Source: MFD04716-140 sp963703125
GTDB lineage: Bacteria > Bacteroidota > Bacteroidia > Flavobacteriales > Flavobacteriaceae
Assembly (NCBI GenBank): GCA_963703125.1
Contig: OY969790.1
Span: 3,844,001-3,908,000 of the forward strand
DNA: 64,000 bases
Reading direction: 5' to 3'
In this document: one piece after another, positions 36,419 through 45,077 of the stretch
Numbering within the stretch: the stretch's first letter is position 1
Layout of the letters: every line of letters begins with the position of its first letter
Translations under genes and position numbers: made by a program
The notes under the pieces: model-generated
What the model was told of the DNA's origin: nothing
Database searches by the model: none
Seen by the model: only the letters and a program-made list of their open reading frames with translations

Positions 36419-36854
36419 TGGGTCGGCTATACGTGACGATGCAGTTCAAAAATACGATATCCTTCAAGAATCCCTTAAAAATGCCTTTTATCTTTATTGA
36501 ATCATTTGGTCTGAGCTTTTCCACCAGGGCTCTTTGATCTGCCTGCATATCACAAATAATATAGGGTGGGCGGTCATTAGTGCCTTTTAGCAAGGTCGTT
36601 ATTCTATTGTTTTTCGTATTGGTTTCCTTGACTAGTCCTACTATTTCTAACACCTGCTCAGCTTTTAGGCCATATTCCAATTCTGGGGTTCCATCATTAA
36701 AAAAAATCAACAGATTTTCCGCTGTTACCTCTAATTCGGGAGGTTTATCTAGTAAGTCAATAGTATTCCTCTCGCCTGATATTTGCCATAGGACTATTAT
36801 TCCGTAAACAAATAGGAACAATACCAACACGGCTATTTTTTGCTTTTTAAGCAT
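36411..36854 (-). CDS. Membrane-anchored OB-fold protein, tRNA_anti-like (copy A)
   Basis: 147 aa. One N-terminal membrane helix (IAVLVLFLFVYGIIVLWQIS) leads to a soluble domain of about 110 residues with the tRNA_anti-like OB fold: ELEVTAENLLIFF, then GLKAEQVLEIVGLVKET, and NDSIKIKGIFKGFLKDIVFLNC. These periplasmic OB domains are not expected to bind tRNA despite the family name. The gene overlaps the YceI-A gene. Together with the paralogue at 39154-39576 it is part of a duplicated YceI/OB/DUF5777 set. Confidence 0.78.
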   Translation of the reverse strand: MLKKQKIAVLVLFLFVYGIIVLWQISGERNTIDLLDKPPELEVTAENLLIFFNDGTPELEYGLKAEQVLEIVGLVKETNTKNNRITTLLKGTNDRPPYIICDMQADQRALVEKLRPNDSIKIKGIFKGFLKDIVFLNCIVTYSRPND

Positions 36855-36900
36855 TACGGATTCTTACTGGCAAATAAAGAAAAAAATTTAAACATTTAAC

Positions 36901-36935
36901 AAAACCAAGGCTCCAAGAATTGGGGCCTTGGTTTT
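36901..36935 (-). terminator. Intrinsic terminator after the COG4315 lipoprotein gene
   Basis: AAAACCAAGG (36901-36910) pairs with CCTTGGTTTT (36926-36935), extended by inner G/C pairs. It lies about 30 bp after the lipoprotein stop and separates it from the OB-fold-A gene. Confidence 0.75.
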
Positions 36936-36962
36936 CGTCCTACTCAAAATAAATCCTCCTTT

Positions 36963-38160
36963 TCAATCTATGATATTGAATGTTCCAGTCATGGGACTAT
37001 GAAATTCGCAAATATAGAATAAGGTGTCAGGTGCATCGTTTGGAACTGTAAAAGTAATTGTCCCAGCAGATGCCCCATTGTTGGTTACTCCATTATCATA
37101 GGTATCACCTGTACCGATACTCTGAACGGTTTTAATATAGAAGGGATGACCCGGGGCTTGAACGTTAAACTCATATGTGTTGCCTCTTTTTAAGGTAAGA
37201 TCACCGTTTTCAACATTGTTTAGGCTATTACCACTAAATAGATAGGCCGATGCTGCCTGATTTGCTACATCATAAGAGATGGTGGTAGACTCTGCCTGAG
37301 GAGCAATTTCGGTATCTGTATTTGCTATTGGCCAAATTCCCGCAGCAGGAAAACCAACACCATAATTGTCACCACGCTGTTCGTCCTGCCCAAAATAGTA
37401 CAGTGGCCACCCCTTATAGGTCAACTGCTGCTTCCCAAAAACATCGATTGAGGCAAAATCATCTGCATTTAGATTGCTGGGAATTTCTTGCAAGTCTTCT
37501 TCGAAAATCGGCCATACGGCATCGTTTGAGAAATCTTCGTCCGTAAAATTATTTACCCCATTTGTATCGTTGATAAACCTGTAAAGCGTATTGCCGTAAG
37601 CATCTACCATATAAAAAGTTTGTTCGTCACCAGGCTCATAAGTGCTGGTTAGGTTTGTTTCAGTACCGCCAGAATCCCTACCGACCAATTGGGAACGTAC
37701 CATCATTATAGAATAATCGGGTTTGGCTACATACCAAATGTCGTTGACACCGTCACCTTTGACATCACCTTCCGTACTGTCGCTTGCAAAATAATACAAT
37801 GGCCAACCTTTGTATGTGGTCTGCATAGATCCATCTGCTCTGGAAACAGCACTAAAATCACCAGTGTCCAAACCTGTATCCAAGGTCGGGTTTTCTTTAT
37901 AAAAAATTGGCCAAGCATCTAGACAAGCTCCTGTGCAATTGGAATCTCCATCACTGTCAAGTGAGAAAAAGTACAGGGTCAGCCCTTCAGAGTCGGTAAG
38001 TATTTTTCCGAAAACACCGTTATTGATAAGTCTTACCGACTTTGTATCGTTCCCAACTGGATCGGGTCGGTTCTGGATTAGTAGTGGGATTACCGTTGTC
38101 ATCCTTGGAACATGCAAAGAGTAGCAACGTGGATAGAAATAGAATTACTTGCTTTTTCAT
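36963..38160 (-). pseudogene. Frameshifted lipoprotein: COG4315 repeats plus cupredoxin-like C-terminal domain
   Basis: An ATG at 38160 begins the lipoprotein signal MKKQVILFLSTLLLFACSKD, but that frame hits TAA after 46 codons. The body lies in another frame from about 38063 leftwards. Removing one C of the ACCCGA sequence (GGG at 38064-38066 on the plus strand) joins them as NPEPT-DPVGNDTK, giving about 398 aa. The body has COG4315 secreted-lipoprotein repeats (TLYFFSLDSDGDSNCTGAC, two GWPLYYF segments, NTLYRFINDTNG). A cupredoxin-like domain follows, with possible copper ligands in PGHPFYIK and FYICEFHSPMTG. The apparent start at 38117 (MHVPRM) is an artefact of the shift. It lies between the two YceI/OB/DUF5777 sets. 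Confidence 0.82.
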
Positions 38161-38308
38161 TTTTTCAATTTTTATGGGTTATTAATACATTTTATTTAAT
38201 CGCTTCTTGGTTCAAATGAGCCATTTATCAAGTGGTTATGATTCAAAGCCTTGGTTAAGGTGAAACTTATGGTATCAACGGAATTTTTGACTTTGAAATT
38301 CTTCATCC

Positions 38309-39157
38309 TTAAAAAACCCTTAACAGATTAAAGCCAAAATAAATATCGGCACTACCCCAATCTCCGGTTGCTTGGTTCAAAAATGTGTTTACGTTCATAG
38401 GTTGGGCATTGGTAAAGTGCAATTGAAAAACATGCCCCCCGGTTTCTATGTCCATCCCGATCGACAATGGATTTTTGAAAGGTGAATTTGAGGCCCTATT
38501 GAGGTGAAAGCCATAATCCGCATTAAACGAAACCCTTTTGGAGATCTTATACCTTCCGCCAATACCAAGCGCGTATTGAGAGTTTTCCTGTTCGTCCAAT
38601 GAAACCAGATTGTCATGAAAAAAAGTTGGGGCAACCTCCATTGATAACTTTTGGCCCAGTTTCCTGGAAATCAAAATCTGTGTTGAGTAGGACAACCTGT
38701 GTTTAAACTCAAGACTTGGAAGGTTACTCTCATCCAAGGCCCCATTCATTAAAATGGTGTTGAATGAAACAATATTGAACGGAAATCCATTTTTCTCCTG
38801 TCTTGCAAGCCTGAATTTTAAAGATGCTTCATACGTTCTTTCATAAGAACTTCTGGATATACCCAGATTTATTCCATCCGTAATTCCGTAAACAAAATTT
38901 AATCTGGTGACTGCTTGATCCAATCCAAAGAAGTCCTCAATTCCTGCTTTAATGCTTCCAAACCTATGGGAAACTACAAAATAGAGTGTCTTTTTGGCAG
39001 CCATTTTGGTAGTTTCAAAGTTGACAATCTTTAGTCCTTTGAATGCGGCAATTTCAAAATCATTTTGGACTGAATCCGTATCGATTTGTTTCAAAAGGTC
39101 ATCTTGAGAAAATGCAAACAAGGGTATGAAGAACAGGGTAAACAATAATTTTTTCAT
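38309..39157 (-). CDS. DUF5777 family beta-barrel protein (copy B)
   Basis: 282 aa. The signal peptide LLFTLFFIPLFAFSQDD is followed by LKIVNFETTKMAAKKTLYFV, the start of the DUF5777 region. FVYGITDGINLGISRSSYE and ALGIGGRYKISKRVSFNADY correspond closely to copy A. Predicted outer-membrane barrel. It overlaps the upstream OB-fold gene by 4 bp (ATGA), which argues for one transcript with OB-B, YceI-B and the cytochrome gene. The last residues (YFGFNLLRVF) end in Phe, the usual final residue of outer-membrane barrels. Confidence 0.82.
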   Translation of the reverse strand: MKKLLFTLFFIPLFAFSQDDLLKQIDTDSVQNDFEIAAFKGLKIVNFETTKMAAKKTLYFVVSHRFGSIKAGIEDFFGLDQAVTRLNFVYGITDGINLGISRSSYERTYEASLKFRLARQEKNGFPFNIVSFNTILMNGALDESNLPSLEFKHRLSYSTQILISRKLGQKLSMEVAPTFFHDNLVSLDEQENSQYALGIGGRYKISKRVSFNADYGFHLNRASNSPFKNPLSIGMDIETGGHVFQLHFTNAQPMNVNTFLNQATGDWGSADIYFGFNLLRVF

Positions 39158-39576
39158 TTCATGTGGTTGTTTAATTGGGAATTTTTGTTCTGAACTATGG
39201 ATGCTTGGTCAATTTTAACCTCTTCCAGTAAATCGTCATAACCAATGCACCTTCCTTTTATGGTTATACTGTCCCCATTTGAAAGTTCAAGATTGGAAGT
39301 ATTCAACAGATTGACCAATATGGCGTTATCCAAGGTGATGGTTCTGGCATCTATTGAAGTTATCTTTCCGTAAGTTTGAATTACCTTGTCCCCATAATTC
39401 TTGGCTATTTCTGCATTGCCCATTTTTTTCAGAAAATCTTGTGCGGATATATCCAATACGGCTGTTTCATCAGCAATATTTCTTTGATCGGGATATAGCG
39501 TATTATAGGTAAAAACGACCATCAAGGAAGCAACGGCCAAACCCACAATCAAGAATAGTATCCTTTTATTTTTCAT
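39154..39576 (-). CDS. Membrane-anchored OB-fold protein, tRNA_anti-like (copy B)
   Basis: 140 aa. An N-terminal signal anchor (ILFLIVGLAVASLMVVFTYN) is followed by an OB domain: AVLDISAQDFLKKM, then YGDKVIQTYGKITSIDARTI and LSNGDSITIKGRCIGYDDLL. The pattern is the same as in copy A although identity is low. The start overlaps the YceI-B stop by 11 bp and the end overlaps the DUF5777-B start by 4 bp. In this set the order is YceI, OB, DUF5777; in the other set it is OB, YceI, DUF5777. Confidence 0.77.
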   Translation of the reverse strand: MKNKRILFLIVGLAVASLMVVFTYNTLYPDQRNIADETAVLDISAQDFLKKMGNAEIAKNYGDKVIQTYGKITSIDARTITLDNAILVNLLNTSNLELSNGDSITIKGRCIGYDDLLEEVKIDQASIVQNKNSQLNNHMK

Positions 39577-40144
39577 CCTTTTCTTTTAATTTAAAATCCA
39601 ATTTGACCAAAACCTGCTTGGCTATCTTGTTTTCTACAATTTTGGGAATCTTAATGTTAAAATCACTTGGCAGCGCTATAAAACTACCATTGATGGAGAT
39701 TACATTGTTTATTTTCTGAATTTTCACGGTTGGGTTTATCTTCTTTTCAATCCCTCTTATTACCAAGGTTCCCTGTATTACATATTCTTTCGAATTCTGT
39801 CCCAATTGGGCAATATCGAGACTAAGGATTTCACCTTTAAATATTGCTTTGGGAAAAAGATCTGATTCAATATAATTTTCATTAAAATGTTCTTGCATCA
39901 AAGGGTTCTTAAATTGAAATCCCCGTATTAGTGCCAGCGAGGCAATCATGTTGTTTGTGGCATCGAAAATTGCCGTTACCGATTCATTTTTTGCCTTTAC
40001 CTCTTCAAAGAGTTTCTCCGAGGCTTCAAATACCACCACACCCTTCTTATCTATGAATTTTTCCTGTGCATACAAATAGCCGCTTAGCAATAGCAGAACA
40101 ATGCTTATACTTATTCTTAAACTGTTTACGGCAATTGAAATCAT
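39566..40144 (-). CDS. YceI family lipocalin-like periplasmic protein (copy B)
   Basis: 192 aa from ATG 40144, with signal peptide ISISIVLLLLSGYLYAQ. Longer frames start at TTG 40180 or ATG 40174, but those would overlap the cytochrome gene; 40144 leaves a 10-bp gap. The YceI body shows KFIDKKGVVVFEAS, ASLALIRGFQFKNPLMQEHF and NENYIESDLFPKAIFKG, then a family-typical GTLVIRGIEKKINPTV. Possible ligands are isoprenoid quinones or similar lipids. Paralogue of copy A at 35873-36418. Confidence 0.87.
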   Translation of the reverse strand: MISIAVNSLRISISIVLLLLSGYLYAQEKFIDKKGVVVFEASEKLFEEVKAKNESVTAIFDATNNMIASLALIRGFQFKNPLMQEHFNENYIESDLFPKAIFKGEILSLDIAQLGQNSKEYVIQGTLVIRGIEKKINPTVKIQKINNVISINGSFIALPSDFNIKIPKIVENKIAKQVLVKLDFKLKEKDEK

Positions 40145-40154
40145 CTGTGAAATC

Positions 40155-40520
40155 CTAATTTTCCAATAGTCCATCGTCAATCCATTTTTTGATCAAGTCG
40201 ATGGTATTCTGTGGCAACTTTCCGGCAGGCGGCATCGCACCCGATTCACCTGTTTCTTTGCTTATAGCACCTAACAAATCGCTTGCCCGGCTTTTTACCT
40301 GCGTGTATGTGGATAAAGCGAATGGAGCCCCGTTTACCGGAGGGTTGGAATGGCAAGCCGTACAATTGCCGCCCATGATTGACTTTATGTTTGCATTGTA
40401 GGTTACAAGGTCACTTTGATTGTTATCTTTCTTTTCTTCGACCAAATCGCCTTCACTATCATTTGAACAACCTTGTGATAGTAGAACAATGAAAAGTAAT
40501 AGCGGTAATATCTTTTTCAT
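40155..40520 (-). CDS. Monohaem c-type cytochrome lipoprotein
   Basis: 121 aa from ATG 40520. The lipoprotein signal is ILPLLLFIVLLSQGCSNDSE, with lipidation at the Cys. One haem c site, CTACH, lies in IMGGNCTACHSNPP, and the likely Met ligand is in SGAMPPAGKLP. The rest is a short cytochrome-like fold ending DLIKKWIDDGLLEN. It is an electron carrier or redox sensor on a membrane surface. It heads the leftward envelope cassette and is divergent from the LytTR regulator gene across about 220 bp. The longer frame begins 13 codons upstream and lacks a signal peptide at its start. Confidence 0.88.
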   Translation of the reverse strand: MKKILPLLLFIVLLSQGCSNDSEGDLVEEKKDNNQSDLVTYNANIKSIMGGNCTACHSNPPVNGAPFALSTYTQVKSRASDLLGAISKETGESGAMPPAGKLPQNTIDLIKKWIDDGLLEN

Positions 40521-40670
40521 GATTAAGAGTTTTATGTTTCTTAATGCCAAAACAACCATTCCTTGGAAAAGGTGGCAACAAAACCTTTGTGAAGGGGAAT
40601 TTCTCGCCCTAAAAGGGAAAATTTGCAGTTGAATTATCTCCCCCTGTTCGTAAACCGGACTACGTTCTTT

Positions 40671-40701
40671 TTTAGTATTTGATAAATATTTTTCCGTACA
40701 G
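40671..40701. promoter_or_regulatory. Possible LytTR-type operator (two 9-bp direct half-sites, 22-bp period)
   Basis: TACGTTCTT (40671-40679) and TCCGTACAG (40693-40701) each resemble the LytTR half-site [TA][AC][CA]GTTN[AG][TG], with one or two mismatches. Their starts are 22 bp apart, the usual LytTR spacing. They sit in the divergent promoter region between a LytTR regulator and the cassette. Confidence 0.3.
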
Positions 40702-40739
40702 AACTAATCATTATCTTGTGAAAAATTGCCTCAATCCCT

Positions 40740-41816
40740 ATGCGGAAAGACAAACTTTATTTTCTCACTTTTTTGTCCGTTGCCCTAATCTATTTGGTCG
40801 TAGCAGTAGTTGCCATCGCATATTTATTAAAGGGCACAACGATTGAACTTATTGGGTCGCAACTGGAATTTGGAAAGAAGGAGGCCAAAACATTTGCCGC
40901 ATTGGTCGGGTATAATTTGCAGAATGACACCCAGAAAGATACCGTTGTGGTTCAAGTTCAGGAAGGGTTACGGGATACCCACCAGAACAACGTTTTTTTG
41001 AGTATCATAGATTGGTCGGGGAAAATTATATGCCATCCCGAAATTAAAAAAGTTGGTCAATCCATAGGTTCGGAGAAATCATTTGTTTCTTCTGTGGCCG
41101 AAAACTTGAGTGCCAACGAGTTCTACCTCCTCCTAAATGAAAAAAGTGAGGGTGATATGGTCGAAAATGCATCGGAAGTTATTTTCATGTTCCCAATTCA
41201 ACACTCTGATTTGATAGTGGCTTCTCATATCAATTTGAAAAATTTAACCTCCCAAATCAAGAGATTAAAATATCGATTTTATACTATCCTTACCTTTTTA
41301 GGTCTTATCATCATCCCAACATTTGTAATTACCACCCGTTATATTGGTAGTATTTATGAAAAACGCCTAGAGTTTCAAAAGCAGAAGTTGGAAGACGAAG
41401 TTTTGAACCTTTCAAAATTAAATAGGGCCGTAGGCGATTACCAACAAAAAGTTATTGAAAAACCAAAATCCGCTATAACCAAGAAAAGAGTTTTGACTCA
41501 GTTGAAAAATGAGCTGCTTTCCATTCCGATTGAAGAAATAGCCCAAATCTATACAGAAAATACCATTACCCATGTAATCTGTTTTGATGGCAGAAGATCA
41601 ACGACCAATACGAGTCTCGACGAATTGTTTTCCCAATTGGACAAAAACTCCTTTTTTAGGGCCAACCGTCAGTTTATCATTTCGGTATCCAGTATTGACA
41701 GGATTGTCAAATATGGGAACCACCAACTCAAAATACTGGTAATACCCAAAACGAGTACCGATATTCTGATAAGCAAAAACAAGGCGGCGGAGTTTAGAAA
41801 TTGGTTGGACTTATAA
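40740..41816 (+). CDS. Transmembrane one-component LytTR transcription regulator with extracytoplasmic sensor
   Basis: 358 aa. The first membrane helix (LSVALIYLVVAVVAIAYLL) and a second (FLGLIIIPTFVITTRYIGS, about residues 182-200) bracket a periplasmic domain of about 145 residues that looks Cache-like (NNVFLSIIDWSGKIICHPEI, GSEKSFVSSVAENL). A coiled segment (EKRLEFQKQKLEDEVLNLSK) leads to a LytTR DNA-binding domain with IPIEEIAQIYTENTITHVIC and FFRANRQFIISVSSIDRIV. There is no receiver or kinase domain, so signal input and DNA binding are in one polypeptide. It is divergent from the cytochrome/YceI cassette and probably controls it. Confidence 0.85.
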   Translation: MRKDKLYFLTFLSVALIYLVVAVVAIAYLLKGTTIELIGSQLEFGKKEAKTFAALVGYNLQNDTQKDTVVVQVQEGLRDTHQNNVFLSIIDWSGKIICHPEIKKVGQSIGSEKSFVSSVAENLSANEFYLLLNEKSEGDMVENASEVIFMFPIQHSDLIVASHINLKNLTSQIKRLKYRFYTILTFLGLIIIPTFVITTRYIGSIYEKRLEFQKQKLEDEVLNLSKLNRAVGDYQQKVIEKPKSAITKKRVLTQLKNELLSIPIEEIAQIYTENTITHVICFDGRRSTTNTSLDELFSQLDKNSFFRANRQFIISVSSIDRIVKYGNHQLKILVIPKTSTDILISKNKAAEFRNWLDL

Positions 41817-41960
41817 AGCGCAATGATATTTATTTACTGGAATTCAAACTAAGTTCAAGTCATGTTAATTATTACTGCACCTTTTTAAGCTGATAAGGGG
41901 AATTTGATACCAATTGTAGACCGTGCAGAAATTTTTAAAGCAATAAAAAGATGTACCCAA

Positions 41961-42035
41961 TTATAAAAACTCCCGTCTTTGAGGTAGTTTTCTAATCAGC
42001 GTATTAGCTTTTTGTACTTAAGTCGTTTAGGCATA
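41961..42035. repeat. Right direct repeat: ettA 3' end and degenerate terminator
   Basis: Bases 41997-42035 match 34881-34919 at 36 of 39 positions in the same orientation. The flank 41966-41991 (AAAACTCCCG ... GGTAGTTTT) is a mutated version of the perfect hairpin at 34848-34877. The two repeats are about 7.1 kb apart and enclose the DUF5777/YceI/cytochrome/LytTR block. Confidence 0.75.
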
Positions 42036-43686
42036 ATATCAGCCCCCAATCGTTTCTTACGATTCTCCTCGTAATCTGTAAACGAGCCCTCAAAGAAATA
42101 TACTTGGGAATTTCCTTCAAAAGCCAATATGTGTGTACATATTCTATCCAAAAACCACCTATCGTGGGAAATAACCACTGCACAGCCTGCAAAATTCTCC
42201 AGTCCTTCCTCTAAGGCTCTTAGAGTATTGATATCTAGATCGTTTGTAGGTTCATCGAGCAACAAAACGTTTCCTTCCTCCTTTAAGGTCATCGCCAAGT
42301 GAAGCCTGTTGCGTTCCCCGCCCGATAGCATATTTACCTTTTTGTTCTGCTCACTTCCCGAAAAATTAAACCGGCTCAAATAAGCTCTAGAATTTACTTG
42401 TCGCCCACCCATCATGATCAATTCTTGTTCATCACTAAAATTCTGCCAGATCGTTTTTTCTGGATCAATGTTTGAATGGCTTTGGTCCACATAAGCAATT
42501 TTGGCGGTATCACCCACTTCAAACGATCCCTTATCCGGTTGTTCCTCATCCATTATCATTCTGAAAATAGTGGTTTTCCCAGCACCGTTCGGTCCAATAA
42601 TCCCCACTATTCCCGCTTGCGGCAATTTAAAGTTCAAGTCTTCATAAAGTAATTTGTCCCCATAGCCCTTGCTAACACTCTTTGCTTCAATCACATTGGT
42701 TCCGAGACGGGGACCGTTTGGAATGTAGATTTCAAGCTTTTCATCCAACTGTTTTTGGTCTTGGCTCAATAGTTTATCATAGTTGTTCAAACGGGCCTTT
42801 TGCTTTGTTTGGCGACCTTTCGCTCCTTGACGAACCCATTCCAGCTCTCGCTCCAATGTTTTTTGACGCTTCGAGGCCGTCTTGCTTTCTTGCGCCAGTC
42901 GTTTCGATTTCTGGTCAAGCCAACTGGAGTAATTCCCTTTCCAGGGTATGCCTTCGCCCCTATCCAACTCAAGGATCCATCCTGCCACATTGTCCAGAAA
43001 ATATCTATCGTGCGTTACCGCAATAACGGTTCCCTTGTATTGTGCCAAATGATGTTCCAACCAGTGTACAGATTCAGCATCCAAATGATTCGTTGGTTCA
43101 TCCAATAATAATATCTCAGGCTCTTGCAATAATAATCTGCATAAGGCTACCCGTCTTCTTTCCCCCCTGAGAGTACACTTATTTTTTGGTCACCATCTGG
43201 AGTCCTCAAGGCATCCATTGCTATTTCAAGTTTGGTATCCAGTTCCCATGCATTAGTTGCGTCAATCTTATCCTGTAGTTCTGCCTGCCTATCCATTAAT
43301 TTCTGCATCTTATCGGCATCTTCATAGACCTCAGGTAACCCGAACATATCATTTATCTTGTTATATTCATCTAAAATAGCCACTGTTTCCCCTGCTCCCT
43401 CACGAACTATTTCCAGTACGGTCTTATTTTCATCCAGCTTAGGTTCCTGTTCAAGATAACCTACTTTATATCCTGGTGAAAAAACCACATCTCCTTGATA
43501 GTTCTTGTCAACCCCGGCAATTATTTTCAACAAGGTTGATTTACCAGAACCATTAAGTCCTAGAATACCTATTTTAGCCCCATAAAAGAAACTCAGATAT
43601 ATATTCTTAAGTACGGGTGTATTCGCTGTTTTATAGGTCTTCGTGACCCCGGTCATTGAAAATATGACTTTCTTATCGTCAGACAT
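41996..43686 (-). pseudogene. ettA: EttA, ABC-F energy-dependent translational throttle, frameshifted
   Basis: The N-terminal part (43686 to 43147) has Walker A GLNGSGKSTL and stops at TAG right after VLSGGK. The rest (from about 43166 to 41996) continues in another frame with the first Walker B LLLDEPTNHLDAESV, the linker (KGNYSSWLDQKSKR), a second Walker A GPNGAGKTTI, signature LSGGERNRLHLA and the C-terminal PKRLKYKKL. Adding one G to the G6 run at 43162-43167 restores LSGGERRRVALCRLLLQEPE and a 563-aa EttA. The break is exactly in the first ABC signature. EttA binds the ribosomal E site and gates translation by ATP level. A sequencing error in a homopolymer is a plausible cause. Confidence 0.9.
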
Positions 43687-43762
43687 AAACGTAGTAATCG
43701 TTGTTAATTATTAAATCTAAAGTTAATCTATACCCCTCTTGAAGCACTGAAATTTTGGTGGC

Positions 43763-43945
43763 TTAAACTCTTCCCTTTAAGGCATTGAATACCCAGGCAA
43801 TGGCAAAAAAACCGATTCCCACAGATGCGAAGCCCCAACCGGCCACATCATCATATCGAAAGGCACCAAGGGATATAAGCCCTATGCCAACAATTATCAT
43901 TATAAAGGTCGCCCAAGCGAGCACGGTATTTTTGTTCATACCCAT
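43763..43945 (-). CDS. CAL67264-type small membrane protein
   Basis: 60 aa with two membrane helices: VLAWATFIMIIVGIGLISLG and WGFASVGIGFFAIAWVFNA, joined by a short polar turn FRYDDVAG, with a basic C-terminus (LKGRV). The sequence matches the flavobacterial CAL67264 family of small inner-membrane proteins of unknown function. It stands alone between ettA and the Gfo/Idh/MocA gene, all on the minus strand. Confidence 0.8.
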   Translation of the reverse strand: MGMNKNTVLAWATFIMIIVGIGLISLGAFRYDDVAGWGFASVGIGFFAIAWVFNALKGRV

Positions 43946-44020
43946 AGTTGATCTGTTTGGTTTGTGGTAACGCCAAATATCGTAATTTTTGACAAAAGAC
44001 TTGACCCTATTACATAAAGA

Positions 44021-45004
44021 TTATTTCTCAAATGGAAATGTGATTCCTGTTTTACTTCGAATCGTATCCATAATAGTGATCAGATCCAAGCTATTCTGAT
44101 GGCTCCATAGCCCACTTTGTATTTTTCCCGCTTTGAGACAGCGGTGCACTTCTTCTATTTCATGGGCGTATCCCTTGCCGGTAGTCGGCAATTCGAAGTT
44201 TTCCATTATGCCTTCTTTCTCTATCGAATATCCCTGTGATTCGTGCCACCGAGGGTGTATAAAAACAGAACCTTTGCTTCCTGAAATTTCAGCTTTCATT
44301 TCCGATTTCGAATTTAGGCCACTGTACAGAATTGCCTGGGCATTTTCGTAATCGAAGATCATGGAGGTTTGAATCTCGACACCTGTTTTATAAAATTTAG
44401 ACTTTGCCAAAATTTCCGTTGGTTTTCCGAGAATTAAATAGGACAAAAAAATGGGATAAATACCGATATCCAAAAGTGTACCTCCGGCGAGTTCAGGATT
44501 CAACAACCGCCCATTTTCATCCCTATCCAATGCATAAAAAGCAAAATCGGCATGTACATACCTAATTTCACCAAAGAACCCGTCATCTATCATATTTTTG
44601 ACCTTCATAATGGTCGGGTTAAATCTGCTCCAAAGGGCTTCCATTAGGAAAACATTGTTTTCCTTCGCCGCCAGGATCATACTTTCTACTTCCGATTTGT
44701 TCACTCCCATCGGCTTTTCGCAAAGCACATGCTTACCACTGTTCATTGCTTTTATGCTCAGTTCTGCATGCGAAACATGCGGTGTTGCAATATAAATAAC
44801 GTCAACCACATCTGAAACCATTAACTCTTCATAACTGCCATACGCATGTTCAATATCGTATTCTTGGGCAAAAGCTTTGGCATTTTCAAGATTTCTAGAA
44901 GCCACGGCGGTCAAAACACCCTCCGAAACCAGCTTTAAATCTTTTGCAAAGCTATGTGCAATATGCCCCGGCCCTATAATACCCCATCTGATTTTCTCTG
45001 TCAT
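44021..45004 (-). CDS. Gfo/Idh/MocA family oxidoreductase
   Basis: 327 aa from ATG 45004 (MTEKIRWGIIGPGHIAHSFA); the longest frame begins at a TTG ten codons earlier. The Rossmann motif GIIGPGHIAH binds NAD(P), and VIYIATPHVSHAELSIKAM with KHVLCEKPMGVNKSEVE is the family signature, including the EKP Lys. The C-terminal substrate domain has GGTLLDIGIYPIFLSYLILG. It is similar to trans-1,2-dihydrobenzene-1,2-diol or D-xylose dehydrogenase-like members, but the sugar or polyol substrate cannot be fixed. It is divergent from the carboxylase gene. Confidence 0.9.
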   Translation of the reverse strand: MTEKIRWGIIGPGHIAHSFAKDLKLVSEGVLTAVASRNLENAKAFAQEYDIEHAYGSYEELMVSDVVDVIYIATPHVSHAELSIKAMNSGKHVLCEKPMGVNKSEVESMILAAKENNVFLMEALWSRFNPTIMKVKNMIDDGFFGEIRYVHADFAFYALDRDENGRLLNPELAGGTLLDIGIYPIFLSYLILGKPTEILAKSKFYKTGVEIQTSMIFDYENAQAILYSGLNSKSEMKAEISGSKGSVFIHPRWHESQGYSIEKEGIMENFELPTTGKGYAHEIEEVHRCLKAGKIQSGLWSHQNSLDLITIMDTIRSKTGITFPFEK

Positions 45005-45077
45005 ACCCTTTCTAATTTTCTCAAATGTAATCAATTTTACTCCTTATCTTTAACCACAACAATGAAAGTGACCCTGA

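Noticed and set aside
38074..38117. MHVPRM start for the lipoprotein gene
   Set aside because: The bases belong to the lipoprotein signal region in another frame; this start only appears because of the frameshift.
34993..40520. Repeats here as a CRISPR array or tandem gene amplification
   Set aside because: The paralogues are diverged at DNA level and differ in order; there are no short regularly spaced repeats.
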